Assembly: GCA_036924285.1 (NCBI GenBank)
Contig: JAYKYS010000001.1
Coordinates: 43,585,501-43,649,500 of the forward strand
Direction: 5' to 3'
Source of the DNA: Asterella californica
Taxonomy: Eukaryota; Streptophyta; Marchantiopsida; Marchantiales; Aytoniaceae
Length of the DNA stretch: 64,000 bases
Shown here piece after piece: positions 35,481-46,702 of this stretch; the stretch's first letter is position 1; each line of letters starts with the position of its first letter. The notes beneath the pieces are model-generated. The model ran no database searches, was not told the DNA's origin, and saw only the letters and a list, made by a program, of their open reading frames with translations. Made by a program: the position numbers and the translations under genes.

Positions 35481-37474
35481 TCAGTTGACTTCGAAGTTTC
35501 CACTTTCAAACTTGCGGAGCTGAGGGACCCTCACGAAGATAACTGTACAGCATGTGAAAGGTGCTTCATCTATACATTCAGGTAATGGTGATACAGAGTA
35601 GCACGTGAGCAAACATTCTAACTGGAAATTGGGTCCAATATGGACCACTTTCAGGAGACTAAACTCACTGGAACGTTGAATCGGTGCGTTTGGGTCTATG
35701 AGAACAGATATGTAAAATTTTCCAGATCCACTTCCCCTGCTTGTTGCTGATACAGACGACGAAATCAATGGCCACGATAATCAGTAAACTCACCCGAACT
35801 CGACTTGACGAACAAGAATCCCGTGATACTCAGCATATACCTGATGTGACTAGTGTGTTGTGAATGCTCACTTTGAAGTCGATGAAGCGCCGAAGAACAG
35901 ACTCAACAGAGAAGTATAGACAATAAACCATTTATACTGTACGTCTGCCACAAGGAAATAAGTTGAAGACCCAGAATGTAAGCATAAGACCCAGTCTAGC
36001 ATCTGCATGAAGATTCTGACGGCACAAGCAAAGAGAACTAAACTGGACGTATAGTATCTCATCTCCGAGAGCGTTTTTGCACCGGGTAACAACGTCATCA
36101 GGACCTGAGATGATCAGACCACGAACAGTCGCTCGTGAGGACAAAATGAGGTTTGAAACTTCTCGTGCGACTAGCGTCAAACCAGTTGCACGACCTCTTC
36201 CTCTCGATGGAATCTTCCTTCGTCGGAGTGATAGGAACCGAAGTTCTTGACTGGCAGGAATGACTATTTCTCGTCGAACCTTGTCGGGTGTAAGAACCAG
36301 TTCTCGACTTGAAACATCGAATGCACTTCCCTCCCGAGTAATTACAGCTTCCGTGTCAAGTCATCGCTGTCCGCGTCCATTGGATCGATCTGACTTTGAA
36401 CTAAGGTTTCAGAATTGCAGCCCTTACCCACTTCACTGTCATTTTCCGAATCACAATCATCAGCTTCCGAAACGGACAAATCAGCCTCATCCAACTTGCT
36501 GTCATCATCGCGATCAGTTTTAGTGCATTCATCATCGTCATTGCATACATCAGCCGAAGACTGAGATTTAACTTTAGCTGAGAATCTGTGACCTACGTGT
36601 ACAGTGGGGAAATTGTCGAGGAAGCAGAACTCTGCGAGGAAACAACTGTTATCATTATCCCTACGCCTATGTACAGAAAATGACATCAGCAAACGCTCTC
36701 AGCGAAGAAGAGACTATCCGCAATGAACACTTCTCTACGATGCTTTAGCTCCCTTGGTCTCACCGCCGAATGACTGACTCCGAACCTGGTTCGATTTCTG
36801 TATTATTTCTTGAAGGTACTGGTCTATGAAGCTAAACACATTGCAATGACAGCAGAGGCCGATAAAATTCCGAGAAAAGAACTCATGACATGCTATAGGG
36901 AGTTGAACCCTTGAAAGCCCCCATCTGGACATAGCATTTCATAGGAGCTGTCAGCAGCTCCTAGACCTGCTATTCAGGATGCATCATGCATGCAACTAAG
37001 AAAAGAAAGAGACAATATGGAGAACAAAATGTAATGCAAACGAAAAATGTAGAAAACATAGAACTAGTTCTGAAAACCGACAAAAACTTCACCGTGATCA
37101 TGAAACTCACGTTTGACTGCAGCTTCAACGAGTTCAGGTAGCTGCTTCCGATCCACATAGCCAAGAAGAAAAGAGAGCTCCCTGTAAATGGCGAAACGTT
37201 TCTTTTTCGAGGTTTCTTCTGTGTAGGAGGCAGAAATGCATGCTATCAGTTCACTCTCAAAGTCCCATAGGTGTGCACCTCCATCAGAAGTAACGAATGT
37301 CACCACAGCTGCACTATAATGAGGAAACGCTTCTCTTAGTTCTTGTGTAGTGAAAGTTAGAGTGCTGTCAGCAAGACAGCCGCCTGAGACTATCCAAGCA
37401 TCTTCGAGATCTACGTCAGCCATCACCCTCCGTCTCTTCACCGTATGTGGCATGGAGACAGAAACAACCTGCAC
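35481..37474 (-). CDS. Unrecognised gene-like island (several possible exons)
   Basis: Minus-strand open segments at 37064-37465, 36342-36692, about 35990-36340 and 35481-35768 look coding but match no family I recognise. The first follows a strong TTTCTGTGCAG acceptor and contains M-A-D-V-D-L-E-D. The second is very acidic (D/E/S-rich, 60 residues) and follows an ACATAG acceptor. The third, open in a different frame, contains basic R-R-K-I-P-S-R-G-R-G-R and a hydrophobic G-L-I-I-S-G-P-D-D turn. Splice joins between them were not all resolved, so exact limits are unknown. They could be one nuclear protein gene or pieces captured by the neighbouring transposons. Confidence 0.35.
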
Positions 37475-37479
37475 AGAAA

Positions 37480-37980
37480 GCGAATGCAGCGATGAGAAAG
37501 AGAAATATCAAAACTCAACAGAACTGTGCATAGAACCGAGCCGCAGCGATGAACGAGAGAAATCTGAGAACTCCACAGAACGTAAGCCGCATCAGCAGCG
37601 ATGAAAAAGACTAGACTCAAACAATACTTGCACAAAGAAGAAGCCTTGTCGATAGGAACGCTGAACGTGTACAGAACGCGAGCCGCAGCAATGACAAGGA
37701 AATCTCAAAACTCCGTGAAAAGTGTACAGATGCGAGCCGTAGCGATGAAGCCGAACGATCTTGAAAAGATTAGTGTGTGCATACAGAGCCGCAGAGCGAT
37801 GAAGACAGAAAGACCTCCACACCTCCACAGAGCCGCAGAGCGATGAAGACAGAAAGACCTCCACACCTCCACAGAGCCGCAGCCGCAGTGACCAAAAACT
37901 CGAACTCTAGCCGCGCATCAAAAAAAAAGCCAAGCGAATCACTGTGGACACGCTTCACCAGGTGGCCGAAAACCTAAAAC
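37480..37980. repeat. Degenerate GAGCCGCAGCGATGAA minisatellite
   Basis: At least six spaced occurrences of GAGCCGCAG(A)GCGATGA occur. Two are part of an exact 44-bp tandem unit (37785-37828 and 37829-37872). The array lies immediately upstream, on the minus strand, of the unrecognised gene island. Confidence 0.75.
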
Positions 37981-38121
37981 TCTAGCTGCGTTCGGGAAAA
38001 AGCCAGGCTCCTCCCTGAGTTTGAACTCAGGGAGACGCCCGTGGTCACTGTCGCGAGCAGGCGACAGAATGCCACGTAGGCTTTCTGCCAGTTTTCCCCT
38101 TTTATAGGGGCACTGGTGGTT

Positions 38122-39124
38122 TAATGGATTATGTTTAGTTATTGGTTGTTCATTTCTCTCAGACTCCTTGGACCCAGAGACGACTACAGGGTCGCTTTCC
38201 AGCTTACTTGAGGGCGACCATTACACAATTTTACTTAATTTTCGTCTCACAAAATTACAAGTAAATGTGCGCTTGCCGTGTCAGACGTTTAGTGAGAAGC
38301 GTGCCAGTTTAGTTTCCGTTAATCCTGATTTCGTTTCCATTTATGAGTTTCGGTTCGACGGAGGGTTCACATGACCGTTGCTGCGACGGTCGCTTGAACA
38401 GGAACGACAGTAACTTGGGTTTAGGATAACGGGTCTAGCGTTGAAAGGGTTTAGGCATGAAGACGTCCAACGTACAGGCTTCTGAGATATCGCGATAACG
38501 AGAGTTTTGGTCAGAGGTGCATGTCGCGGTCGGGTACGTTAGTATGAGGATTGTGCATCTCAAAGATCAGCATCCATGCGTCCTGTTCTTGAGAGTTTAC
38601 GAACAGTATCGCGATAACGAGAGTTCATATCAGAAGAACGTATTGTGCGTGTCGACGCTTTAGCATGAAGGATCGACATGTGAATCTATGCATCCGTCGT
38701 CAAAGTTCATCTAAATTCTTGCTAGCACTGTAATTGCGTTTTAGTAAGTTTGCGTTCTGGAATAAACCTGTGAGCTGTGACATAGATAGCACAGTAATTG
38801 CGTTTCGATAAGTTTACATTCCACAGTAAATCTGTGAGCTGTGACAGAGCTAGCACTGTAATTGCGTTTCAGTAAGTTTACGTTCCACAGTAAACCTGTG
38901 AGCTGTGACATAGCTAGCACTGTAATTGCATTTCAGAGTTTATCTGTGAGCTGTGACAGAGCTGTGATCTAATCTGGTGGATCTGGTGGAGAGTCTATTT
39001 CAATGGAACGTCAATGCTGCACCAGGTGCAACCAGACGCAGCCATTGAGCCAATTCACCCGAGCCAGATCGGTAAGTAATCCATTGGGTCCTCGTTTATT
39101 CAAAATTTGCAATGCATGTACTGC
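38122..39124 (+). repeat. MULE left TIR
   Basis: The outer end begins TAATGGATTATG and the inner end lies within the transposase coding region. It includes GAGACGACTACAGGGTCG near the outer end, a motif repeated elsewhere in the window. Confidence 0.85.
38723..38965 (+). repeat. 64-bp tandem repeats in MULE left TIR
   Basis: Units begin with TAGCAC(T/A)GTAATTGC at 38723, 38787, 38851 and 38915, exactly 64 bases apart, the last one truncated. The right TIR has the same array (about 42180-42490), expanded by at least one unit. Subterminal repeats of this kind often bind transposase. Confidence 0.85.
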
Positions 39125-41439
39125 AAAGAGGAAGCAATTGGAGGAGGTAGTAGACATCAAAGAGGACATTGTATCTGTTGTTGAGTCAGTGGAATGTGCT
39201 TTTGTTGATTTTTTGGATGTGATCACTGAAGTATTTGCGGAAGAAAAATTAAGGGTAAGAGCGTGTTAACTTGTATTACAGTGCGTTTGTCTGAAGATAT
39301 TTTGAATGAATATAAACTAAACTTGGCAGACGTGACTGCGGATGGTATTACTCGTAAAATCATGTTAGAGAGATATGTTTCTCTTGTTCGTAACTCGTTG
39401 AAACCAGACGTAGAATGTGGATCAAGGTATTACTGGTCAGTTCAGTACACTAGAACAGCAACTGCAGAAAAAGACTTCCATGTTTGTCATTCATCTTTGG
39501 CGTGTGTGTTGCATGAAGACATGGTACAGAGTTCTAGGAAACTAGTTGGAGATGCGAGTTGTATATCTGATCTCGTGGGCTCTTCTGTCCGAAGACAACT
39601 CGGCAAAAGAAAAGCGATAACAAGGTAATGTTGTCGAGGATCGATTAAGATCACAGTAGACATCGTTGCACAACGAGTAGTGTTGTTGTGTCAACATCTA
39701 ATTGAGCACGAAAGTCCTACATTTAGAGACTACGCAATGTCCGAATGTGCAGTCCAGTACTTGGAAAATGCAGTTAAGTTCAACGTTCGGAAACCTAAAC
39801 TGTATCGATCTCTCTGTCTTGAGAATCTCATCGATCCTAGTCAAATCACCCGCAGTCAAGTTAATTATTATATCAATAGTATATTATCTCAGACACGTAG
39901 ATCAATTGCACAGTGCAGAAGTGCTTACAGATAGTGAAAAGTATTCTTCTTTGGGATTTAGATCTATATTATATGTAAACGAGAAGTCTTGCTCAGTGTC
40001 TGCTTTCACTACACCATTCTTTCAACATGCAAAAAAGATAACTGAAGTGATTATTGATAGCACATTCAAAACAAATGCTGTGCGTTTTGAATTATTTGCC
40101 TTGAATGCCAATGTAGGAGGTTTTGGGTTACCCTTGACGTACATGTTCTACAGTAGAAAATACAACGATAGTGGTAAGACTAGACTGTAGACCTGGAGCA
40201 TACGCGGACCAGTATGCTTGTGCAGTGGATGTCTGTTGTGTTTAAACTTGGTTTGAAGCCAATATTTTTTCTCAAAGACAAAGATAGCGGACAGATTTCA
40301 GCCATGCATACTGTATTTGTGCGCTCTTACATTCAGTTGTGTCTGAAGCATGCACAAGCAGCCATTGAAACTAGAATAATGATGGTACAAAGGGGTGTTT
40401 CTCCTTGCAATGCTCAAGCTGCTCATGAGATATTTGTGTTTATAGATGCAGCATGGGGTTGTGATTGTACTTCAGTTGCAGGTCATATCGTACGATAGGA
40501 TGCAGAAAAGAGGTCATCAGTTGGTTCACGCGTCATTTTAATCTGCATTCACTCATTCCAGTAGGTCCACACACATACTTATCAGCTCAGCAGATATACG
40601 AGTTGTGTGCAAAGGATTGCACACAACTCGTATGGAATGAGTGATATGTCCCAGAGAAATGGGTATTATTTTCACGTAGTGCAAAACCTTTGGTTCATTT
40701 TGCTAGAACTACCAATACGCATTGGTGAAAACTGAAATATGACTATAAGTATAGTTCAAATCATTCACGATTAGATAGATTATGTGAACTCCTTGCAGGT
40801 ACCATGATATCTGATCTGAAAATTCAGTTATCGCAAATCTTTAAAGGTAGAGAGTATCCTTCTTGGTGGAAAGACTTTCGGATCCGATGGAGAAATTGCT
40901 TGGAAGCAAAAGTGGATGATGTCGTTCCTCTCAAATATGAGGTGAATACAGAAAGGTGAGTATGCAGTTGTCTTAGTTTCATCAATGATCCATATCTATG
41001 TTGTAAGCACTTGGTTAGATTGTATCATTCTGATGGTAGCTTTTAGTCAGAGTTCTTGACTTCTATTAGACGGCACGATTGGTCATTTTACAACTTTCAT
41101 GAAAAGGTCAATTTGTGATCACGAACTGTTGTTACAGAATCCAGCAATCCATGGCTTCCTCCTTGTGACATTGTGGACTTCAACAGTATCATCTGTGATG
41201 ATGATGAGACAAAGAGCAGCAACACGTTGCTAGAGCAACTTGACAAACGGATGCACGAGTATGTAGATGTGACTCTCTCTCTTGCTCGTAGAGAATCAGA
41301 TAACATTATGTTCTTACGCAGGATTGAGAAGTGTTGGACATCCTTCGAGTGTCGCATCCAAGAGTGTGAACGAGCACTCAACTCCACAAGACAAAAGCGA
41401 ACATGGACAAATTCAGGACCTGTTGATGTATTCCGTTAG
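39003..41439 (+). pseudogene. MULE transposase, heavily decayed
   Basis: The frame starts with ATG at 39003 and an N-terminal C-x2-C zinc ribbon (CTRCNQTQPL). Frameshifts and stops begin near 39267. The first catalytic block (VIIDSTFKTN) is at about 40052-40081 and is followed by FELFALNANVGGFG. Later come a broken second Asp block (FLKDKDSGQI) and a C-terminal block (about 41173-41439) matching the end of the better-preserved copy at 46703-49204. The two are members of one family at different stages of decay. Confidence 0.85.
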
Positions 41440-41501
41440 TGATGTTGTGTCTTCTTGTCTTTTTGTGTTCAATTTATTTTCTGTAAACTACATAAGTTAG
41501 G

Positions 41502-41561
41502 ACTTATGGTTCCTAATGGAGAGTCTGCATGCATGTAGCAGGTTCAAATCTTGCCATAGGT
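41502..41561 (+). other. tRNA-like fold downstream of MULE transposase (copy 1)
   Basis: A 7-bp acceptor-like stem (41502-41508 with 41555-41561) encloses a T-arm-like hairpin (41538-41554) whose loop is T-T-C-A-A-A-T, close to the Pol III B-box consensus. The middle 29 bases could hold a D-arm (TCC-TAAT-GGA) but no clear anticodon arm. A related fold follows the second MULE transposase. Confidence 0.4.
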
Positions 41562-42020
41562 TTCACGTTGAGTTCTACAAAAAGGTTCATACTGCAGGCT
41601 GGTAGCGGTTGCAGAGCTAGATGGAGAACCTGAAATTACAACTTGACATGATCTTCGAGCCGGATGCACTCTCCGTTGGAAAGGGTGAGTAGTTTGTTAT
41701 CGAGTACATGGTTTTCCATGACAGCGAAGTCAAACGCTAGCACCTATCGGTCATCTCCAACTCCTTTGGAGAATAATATGTGCCAAAATTTAGTGGGGGC
41801 TTGTAGCAAAGATTCAAGGGTATACTGGATCCTGAACTTTCACGCGAAGTCTGCCAAGGTCGAAATGGAGAAGGAGAAATTGTTGACAGTGCAGAGACTA
41901 AGCGAGGAGCAATTCTTCACTTTACAGTATGCACTGATGTACTTCATTTGATCTTCTGCATGCATGACTGTACTGCTGTACTGCTGTACTGTGCTAATAT
42001 GACTGGACTAATTCCTCTTT
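41562..42020. other. MULE internal 3' region
   Basis: No gene is recognised between the tRNA-like fold and the right TIR. A short CTGTACTG triplet repeat lies near 41970-41995. Confidence 0.4.
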
Positions 42021-43085
42021 GCCGTACATGCATTGCAAATTTTGAATAAATGAGGACCCAATGGATTACTTACCGATCTGGCTCGGGTGAATTGGCTCAA
42101 TGGTTGCGTCTGGTTGCACCTGGTGCAGCATTGACGCTCCATTGAAATAGACTCTCCACCAGATCCACCAGATTAGATCACAGCTCTGTCACAGCTCACA
42201 GGTAAACTCTGAAACGCAATTACTGTACTAGCTATGTCACAGGTCACAGGTTTCTGTGGAATGCAAACTTACTGAAATGCAATTACAATGCTAGCTATGT
42301 CACAGCTCACAGGTTTACTCTGGAACGCAAACTTACTGAATTGCAATTATAGTGCTAGCTCCGTCACAGCTCACAGATTTACTGTGGAAGGCAAACTTAC
42401 TGAAACGCAATTACAGTGCTATCTATGTCACAGCTCACAGGTTTATTCCAGAACGCAAACTTATTGAAACGCAATTACAATGCTAGCAAGAATTTAGATG
42501 AACTTTGAAGACGCTGGCATAGATTCACATGTCGATCCTTCATGCTAAAGCGTCGACACGCACAATATGTTCTTCTGATGTGAACTCTCGTTATCGCGAT
42601 CTGTTTGTAAACTCTCAAGAACCGGACACCTGGATGCTGATCTTTGAGACGCACAATCCTCATACTAACGCACCCGACCGCGACACGCACCTCTGATTAA
42701 AACTCTCGTTATCGCAATATCTCAGAAGCCTGTACGTCGGACGCCTTCATGCCTAAACTCTTTCAACACTAGACCCGTTACCCTAAACTCAAGTTACCGT
42801 CGTTCCTGTTCAAGCGACCGTCGCAGCAACGGTCATGTGAACCCTCCGTCGAACCGAAACTCATAAACAGAAATGAAATCAGGATTAACGGAAACTAAAC
42901 CGGTATGCTTCTCACTAAACGTCTGACACGGCACGCGTACATTTATTTGTAATTTTGTGAGACGAAAATTAAGTAAAATTGTGTAACCGTCGCCCTCAAG
43001 TAAGCTGGAAAGCGACCCTGTAGTCGTCTCTGGGTCCAAGGAGTCTGAGAGAAATGAACAACCAATAACTAAACATAATCCATTA
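42021..43085 (-). repeat. MULE right TIR, with inverted copy of the transposase start
   Basis: Reading on the minus strand, this repeat carries the same ATG (at 42142) and zinc-ribbon codons as the true transposase start, ending about 120 bases later. Similarity to the left TIR continues to about 43085, where repeat A begins. Confidence 0.85.
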
Positions 43086-43703
43086 TCATAGGCATATTGC
43101 ATCAACTGGACAGACATCTGCCCCTATGTACTTGTAAACAAGACAAGGCTGATGTTGTCATAAGCCCTCCAAACATTATTGCAGTTGAATGCTAATCAAG
43201 ATCCATGATACTGCTGTTTTGATTGAGATCCCAGATTCCTTCCAGGGCTATCTTTCAGGATAAATTTGTCCAAGCCTCAACTGAGATAGTTTCCTAGTTG
43301 TTCTGAGCCTTTATAGTGACCGGAGACTGTACTTGCTGACTTCCATACTACTGCTCTGGTCGTCTCTTCGTCTCTTAATGAGGGAAACACAGCAAAGCTA
43401 CATGAGCTAGCTTGCATGCATCCACCGGGACTTAGCGTCAGGCTTGCTGTAGGTGATGCAACTTCTAAAGGTAAAAAAGAGCCTCTCATTGATGACTTCA
43501 TCCATACAGCGTGTGACCCACTCAATCCATGTGTGCATCCGTCATGACTCAGGAATTTACTAAGAAGTTACATGTGCAATCTTTGCAGCAGAGAACACTA
43601 CAACAACGAACCATGTAGTCGTCTCACAAGTACACTCTGTTGTACTCCACAAGACCTGCCGACGGAAGAATCCTTAACGTGTAATGTCATAGCGGATAAG
43701 AGA
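43085..43703 (-). repeat. Repeat A, right arm (inverted)
   Basis: This is the reverse complement of 30635-31246, including the same 80-codon open frame at 43277-43525 with few replacements. It is flanked by the MULE right TIR on one side and a non-LTR retrotransposon fragment on the other. Confidence 0.9.
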
Positions 43704-44450
43704 TCACCCGGTGAGGGGTGAAGGAGATGCAACGCATCGATCGTCTCCTCAGTAAGACATGCCAATGACAAAGGATGCAGTGCTCTAGCAGCTCTACTGT
43801 ACTCTCCAACCTGACCTAACATCCTACAGCGTCGTATGCGGACGAAAGATGAGACATCACGTGTAGAGACAGACTCACTCCTACCTCGTACCGCACGGAC
43901 TGATTCCTCCTGTAAGGCCGTCCAATCATCTACACGGAACCTCCGAAGACGGACCGCCACCTCGCGATGTCCTCCTCTGCCACCTCGAGTATAACGGAGA
44001 CACCAACGAGGAAATAAGAGATATAGTAACCACGCCATCTCGTCCTTGGTGTTCCGTGCCAACATGTGAGAGGTAGACGGAATGCCTGTCTCACCTCGTC
44101 ATGAAGAGCACGAGGTAACCAATGGAACAAACGCGGACAAGAGAAACTCGTCTCAAACAAACTCAGAATAGTGTCAGAGTGGACTCTCAACCACTCCCAT
44201 GACTCTGAAGGAACTCCATGAAGAAGGGCTAATGGTGCCATAATGACTGCACGTGTAGACCTCCGATCTCGGCTAACTTGGGCATCCCATGTGGTCGTAT
44301 CGTAGCTCTTGTGCATCTTTCCACATGAGATTTTACCCCTTGCGAGATAAATAACTGATTGCACACCGGACATGATGTGTCTTGAATCAGTCTCGATCTC
44401 ATGGGAGAGAGAGAGTACCCATAGCTAAAGAAGAGACGATATCCGATCAA
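43704..44450 (-). pseudogene. 5' fragment of a non-LTR retrotransposon (pre-RT region)
   Basis: Three minus-strand frames together give a zinc-finger-like start (C-P-V-C with H-V-E-R-C, near 44330-44375). Next is a long helical, Arg-rich region (W-L-L-Y-L-L-F-P-R-W, then G-G-R-G-G-H-R-E-V), and finally an A-R-A-L-H-P-L-S-L-A segment. This order is known to me from the region before reverse transcriptase in LINE-type elements of green algae and seed-free plants. It is frameshifted twice and cut off at repeat A before any reverse transcriptase domain. Confidence 0.55.
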
Positions 44451-44504
44451 ACGGTAGTCGCAATAGAAACATGTCCAAAAAGAAGAGAGAAAATAGAAAA
44501 AAAA

Positions 44505-44575
44505 TAGAAAGACAGAAAAAAAAGAAAAAAGAAAAAGAAAAAGAAAAAGAAAAAAAGAGGTGAAAGAAAAAGAAG
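44505..44575 (+). repeat. AAAAAG microsatellite
   Basis: A purine-only tract of A-rich hexamers lies just upstream (minus-strand sense) of the retrotransposon fragment. Confidence 0.85.
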
Positions 44576-44579
44576 AACA

Positions 44580-45235
44580 CTGATCCCTGATTCGTAAAGT
44601 CTCTCAAAAAATCTTAAAAAGAACACTTTGTAACCTTAAAATCTTAGAAAATCTGAAACTATTAAATACTCACTCATCTCTCCACCAAATGTGTCAAATC
44701 TTACTCTTACTTACCAAATGTTTACTCTTTTACTCTTTCGCTTGGTCGGGTGTGATGTGCTTCATATTTTCTTATTTTCTTTTCCCAACTTCAACTAATC
44801 CATTTTCTGTCATTCAATCAAGCTGTAACACCTCTGGGCACTGGCGAGCACATTGTCAGCTTAGATGGACCATGTCCGCTGAAGGCATATGCATGAAGCG
44901 GATAATGTGGCTACACCAAAAACGACCCCAGATAACAGCGAAGGCCTGACAGGAATGCCTGGTTTAGAAGCAGACAATTGGTACTTACTCACAGTGACGA
45001 AGGGAGTGATATTACACTCCTATACTGTACATAATTGACAGTCAGTGTCAAGTATAATATGTCTGTAAAGTTTGCTTCGCTATAGACATAAGTGTTTGGA
45101 TAGATACGAAGCTACTGCGCACGCTTCTCGTACAAAGGTTTGAAAGGACACTCCAGTGGACCCACGTTTAGGCAAATAAATGAGGGCGTATTAATTACCG
45201 TCACACGTGCTAATTAAGTCCTAATTACCGCTAAT
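44580..45235. other. Interval without recognised gene
   Basis: AT-rich spacer between the retrotransposon fragment and the minisatellite block. No open frame with a motif was found. Confidence 0.35.
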
Positions 45236-45237
45236 CT

Positions 45238-45420
45238 ACCACGTAACCGCGACCGCAACTGCAACTGTGACCGCAACTGCAACTGCAACTGCAACTGCGT
45301 CCTCCGCGTCCGTCCCTCCCGTCCGTCCCTCCCGTCCGTCCCTCCCGTCCGTCCCTCCCTCCCGTCCGTCCGTCCCGCCGTCCACGCATCCGTCCATGCT
45401 GCGGCCGTCCGTCCATGCGT
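45238..45420 (+). repeat. GCAACT and CCGTCCGTCCCTC simple repeats
   Basis: A short hexamer tract (45255-45298) passes into C/T-rich CCGTCCGTCCCTCC repeats (45300-45375). Both produce spurious open frames. Confidence 0.8.
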
Positions 45421-45639
45421 TGTCGCGCCAGCATCGGTGGCAAGCCGCGCGTGAACGCGTGAACGCGTTCTCGCTCGATCCTCTCACGGGACCTCTCGTC
45501 CTCGGCTCGTCCGCGCTCGTCATTCTGCTCGTCCTCGCTCGATTCTGCTCGTCCTCGCTCGTCATTCTTGCTCGTCCGCGTTCTCGCTCGTCATTCTTGT
45601 ATTCTCATATCGAATTCTCGTCGTTTGCGGTGCGGTTCT

Positions 45640-45840
45640 TCTCGTCGGGAGGTGTTCTCGTCGGGGGGTTGCGAGTTCTCTCGAATTCTCCTCGTCGAGA
45701 GGTGTTCTCGTCTTAGGTTGCGGGTTCTCTCGAATTCTCCTCGTCGGGAGGTGTTCTCGTCTTAGGTTGCGGGTTCTCTCGAATTCTCCTCATCGGGAGG
45801 TGTTCTCGTCTTAGGTTGCGGGCGCTCTCGTCTCGCGATC
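45640..45840 (+). repeat. 49-bp minisatellite
   Basis: About four copies of a unit containing GGTTGCGGGTTCTCTCG and CTCCTCGTCGGGAGG occur. The first copy is partly degenerate. Confidence 0.8.
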
Positions 45841-46382
45841 GAGGTGACAGGATGGCTCGTCGATAGGTCGTCGGAGGGAAGCGGGTTCTTGCGTGGAGGT
45901 GACAGGATTTTGCGTCGAGAGGTCGTCGTCGGGTTGCGGGTTCTTTAGTCGAGGTGACAGGATTTTGCGTCGATAGGTCGTTGTGGGGTTGCGGGTTCTT
46001 TAGTCGAGGTGACAGGATTTTGCGTCGATAGGTCGTCGTGGGGTTGCGGGTTCTTGAGTCGAGGTGACAGGATTTTGCGTCGATAGGTCGTCGTGGGTTT
46101 GCGGGTTCTTTAGTCGAGGTGACAGGATTTTGCGTCGATAGGTCGTCGTGGGGTTGCGGGTTCTTTAGTCGAGGTGACAGGATTTTGCGTCGATAGATCG
46201 TCGTGGGGTTGCGGGTTCTTTACTCGGGATGACAGGATTGCGCGGCGATATAGGTCGTCGTCGGGTTGCGGGTTCTTTACTCGGGGTGACAGGATTGCGC
46301 GGCGATATAGGTCGTCGTCAGGTTGCGGGTTCTTTAGTCGAGGTGACAGGATTTTGATCTTTAGTCGAGGTGACAGGATTTC
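45841..46382 (+). repeat. 55-bp minisatellite, about ten copies
   Basis: The word GAGGTGACAG recurs at 45841, 45896, 45951, 46006, 46061, 46116 and 46171, exactly 55 bases apart, and continues less regularly to 46382. It ends about 320 bases before the second MULE transposase start. Confidence 0.9.
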
Positions 46383-46475
46383 AAGTTTAGGGTTTCGGCT
46401 TTAGGGTTATGGGATTAGGGTTTAGATTTATCGATTCTTTTTTATGTTGAAGCTTAGGGTTTCGGCTTTAGGTTA
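46383..46475 (+). repeat. Degenerate TTTAGGG-like repeats
   Basis: Several TTTAGGG/TTAGGG words occur (for example near 46387, 46401, 46418 and 46453), as in plant telomere repeats but interrupted. Likely an interstitial telomere-like tract or a run of telo-boxes. Confidence 0.5.
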
Positions 46476-46702
46476 GGTTTACCGATATATCGTCGTCGTC
46501 GTTGTATTTTTCTCGTCCTCGCTCTCGCTGCAGGTTATCATCTGGCAGCGGGTTATAATTGGAGAGCTGCGACCAGTCTGTACACGGGAAGGTGGCGAGA
46601 AGAAGCGCGCGAGGGTCATCGACGCGATTGAGCGGCGAGACTGCACGTCTACAGATAAGTCTATTCGTCCATAAGTCTATTCGCCTGCTTGTTGTCTTTA
46701 GT

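Larger units (their letters stand above)
38122..43085 (+). mobile_element. MULE with 1-kb terminal inverted repeats, decayed
   Basis: The left TIR (38122-39124) and right TIR (42021-43085) are highly similar in inverted orientation and enclose a Mutator-like transposase in several frames. The TIRs include 64-bp tandem repeats, a second repeat based on TCGCGATAACGAGAGTT and, unusually, the first 40 or so codons of the transposase. No matching 9-bp target duplication was seen at the outer ends: the right end abuts repeat A and the left end does not. Confidence 0.85.

Noticed and set aside
40600..40640. Short inverted repeat AGTTGTGTGCAAAGG / TGCACACAACTCG within the decayed MULE
   Set aside because: It looks like a local duplication scar in a dead transposase. 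No wider pattern was found.
38122..43085. 9-bp target site duplication for the MULE
   Set aside because: The bases outside the two TIR ends do not match, so none is reported.
45231..45765. Arg/Ser- or Gly/Asp-rich proteins
   Set aside because: They are products of the CCGTCC and 49-bp repeats.
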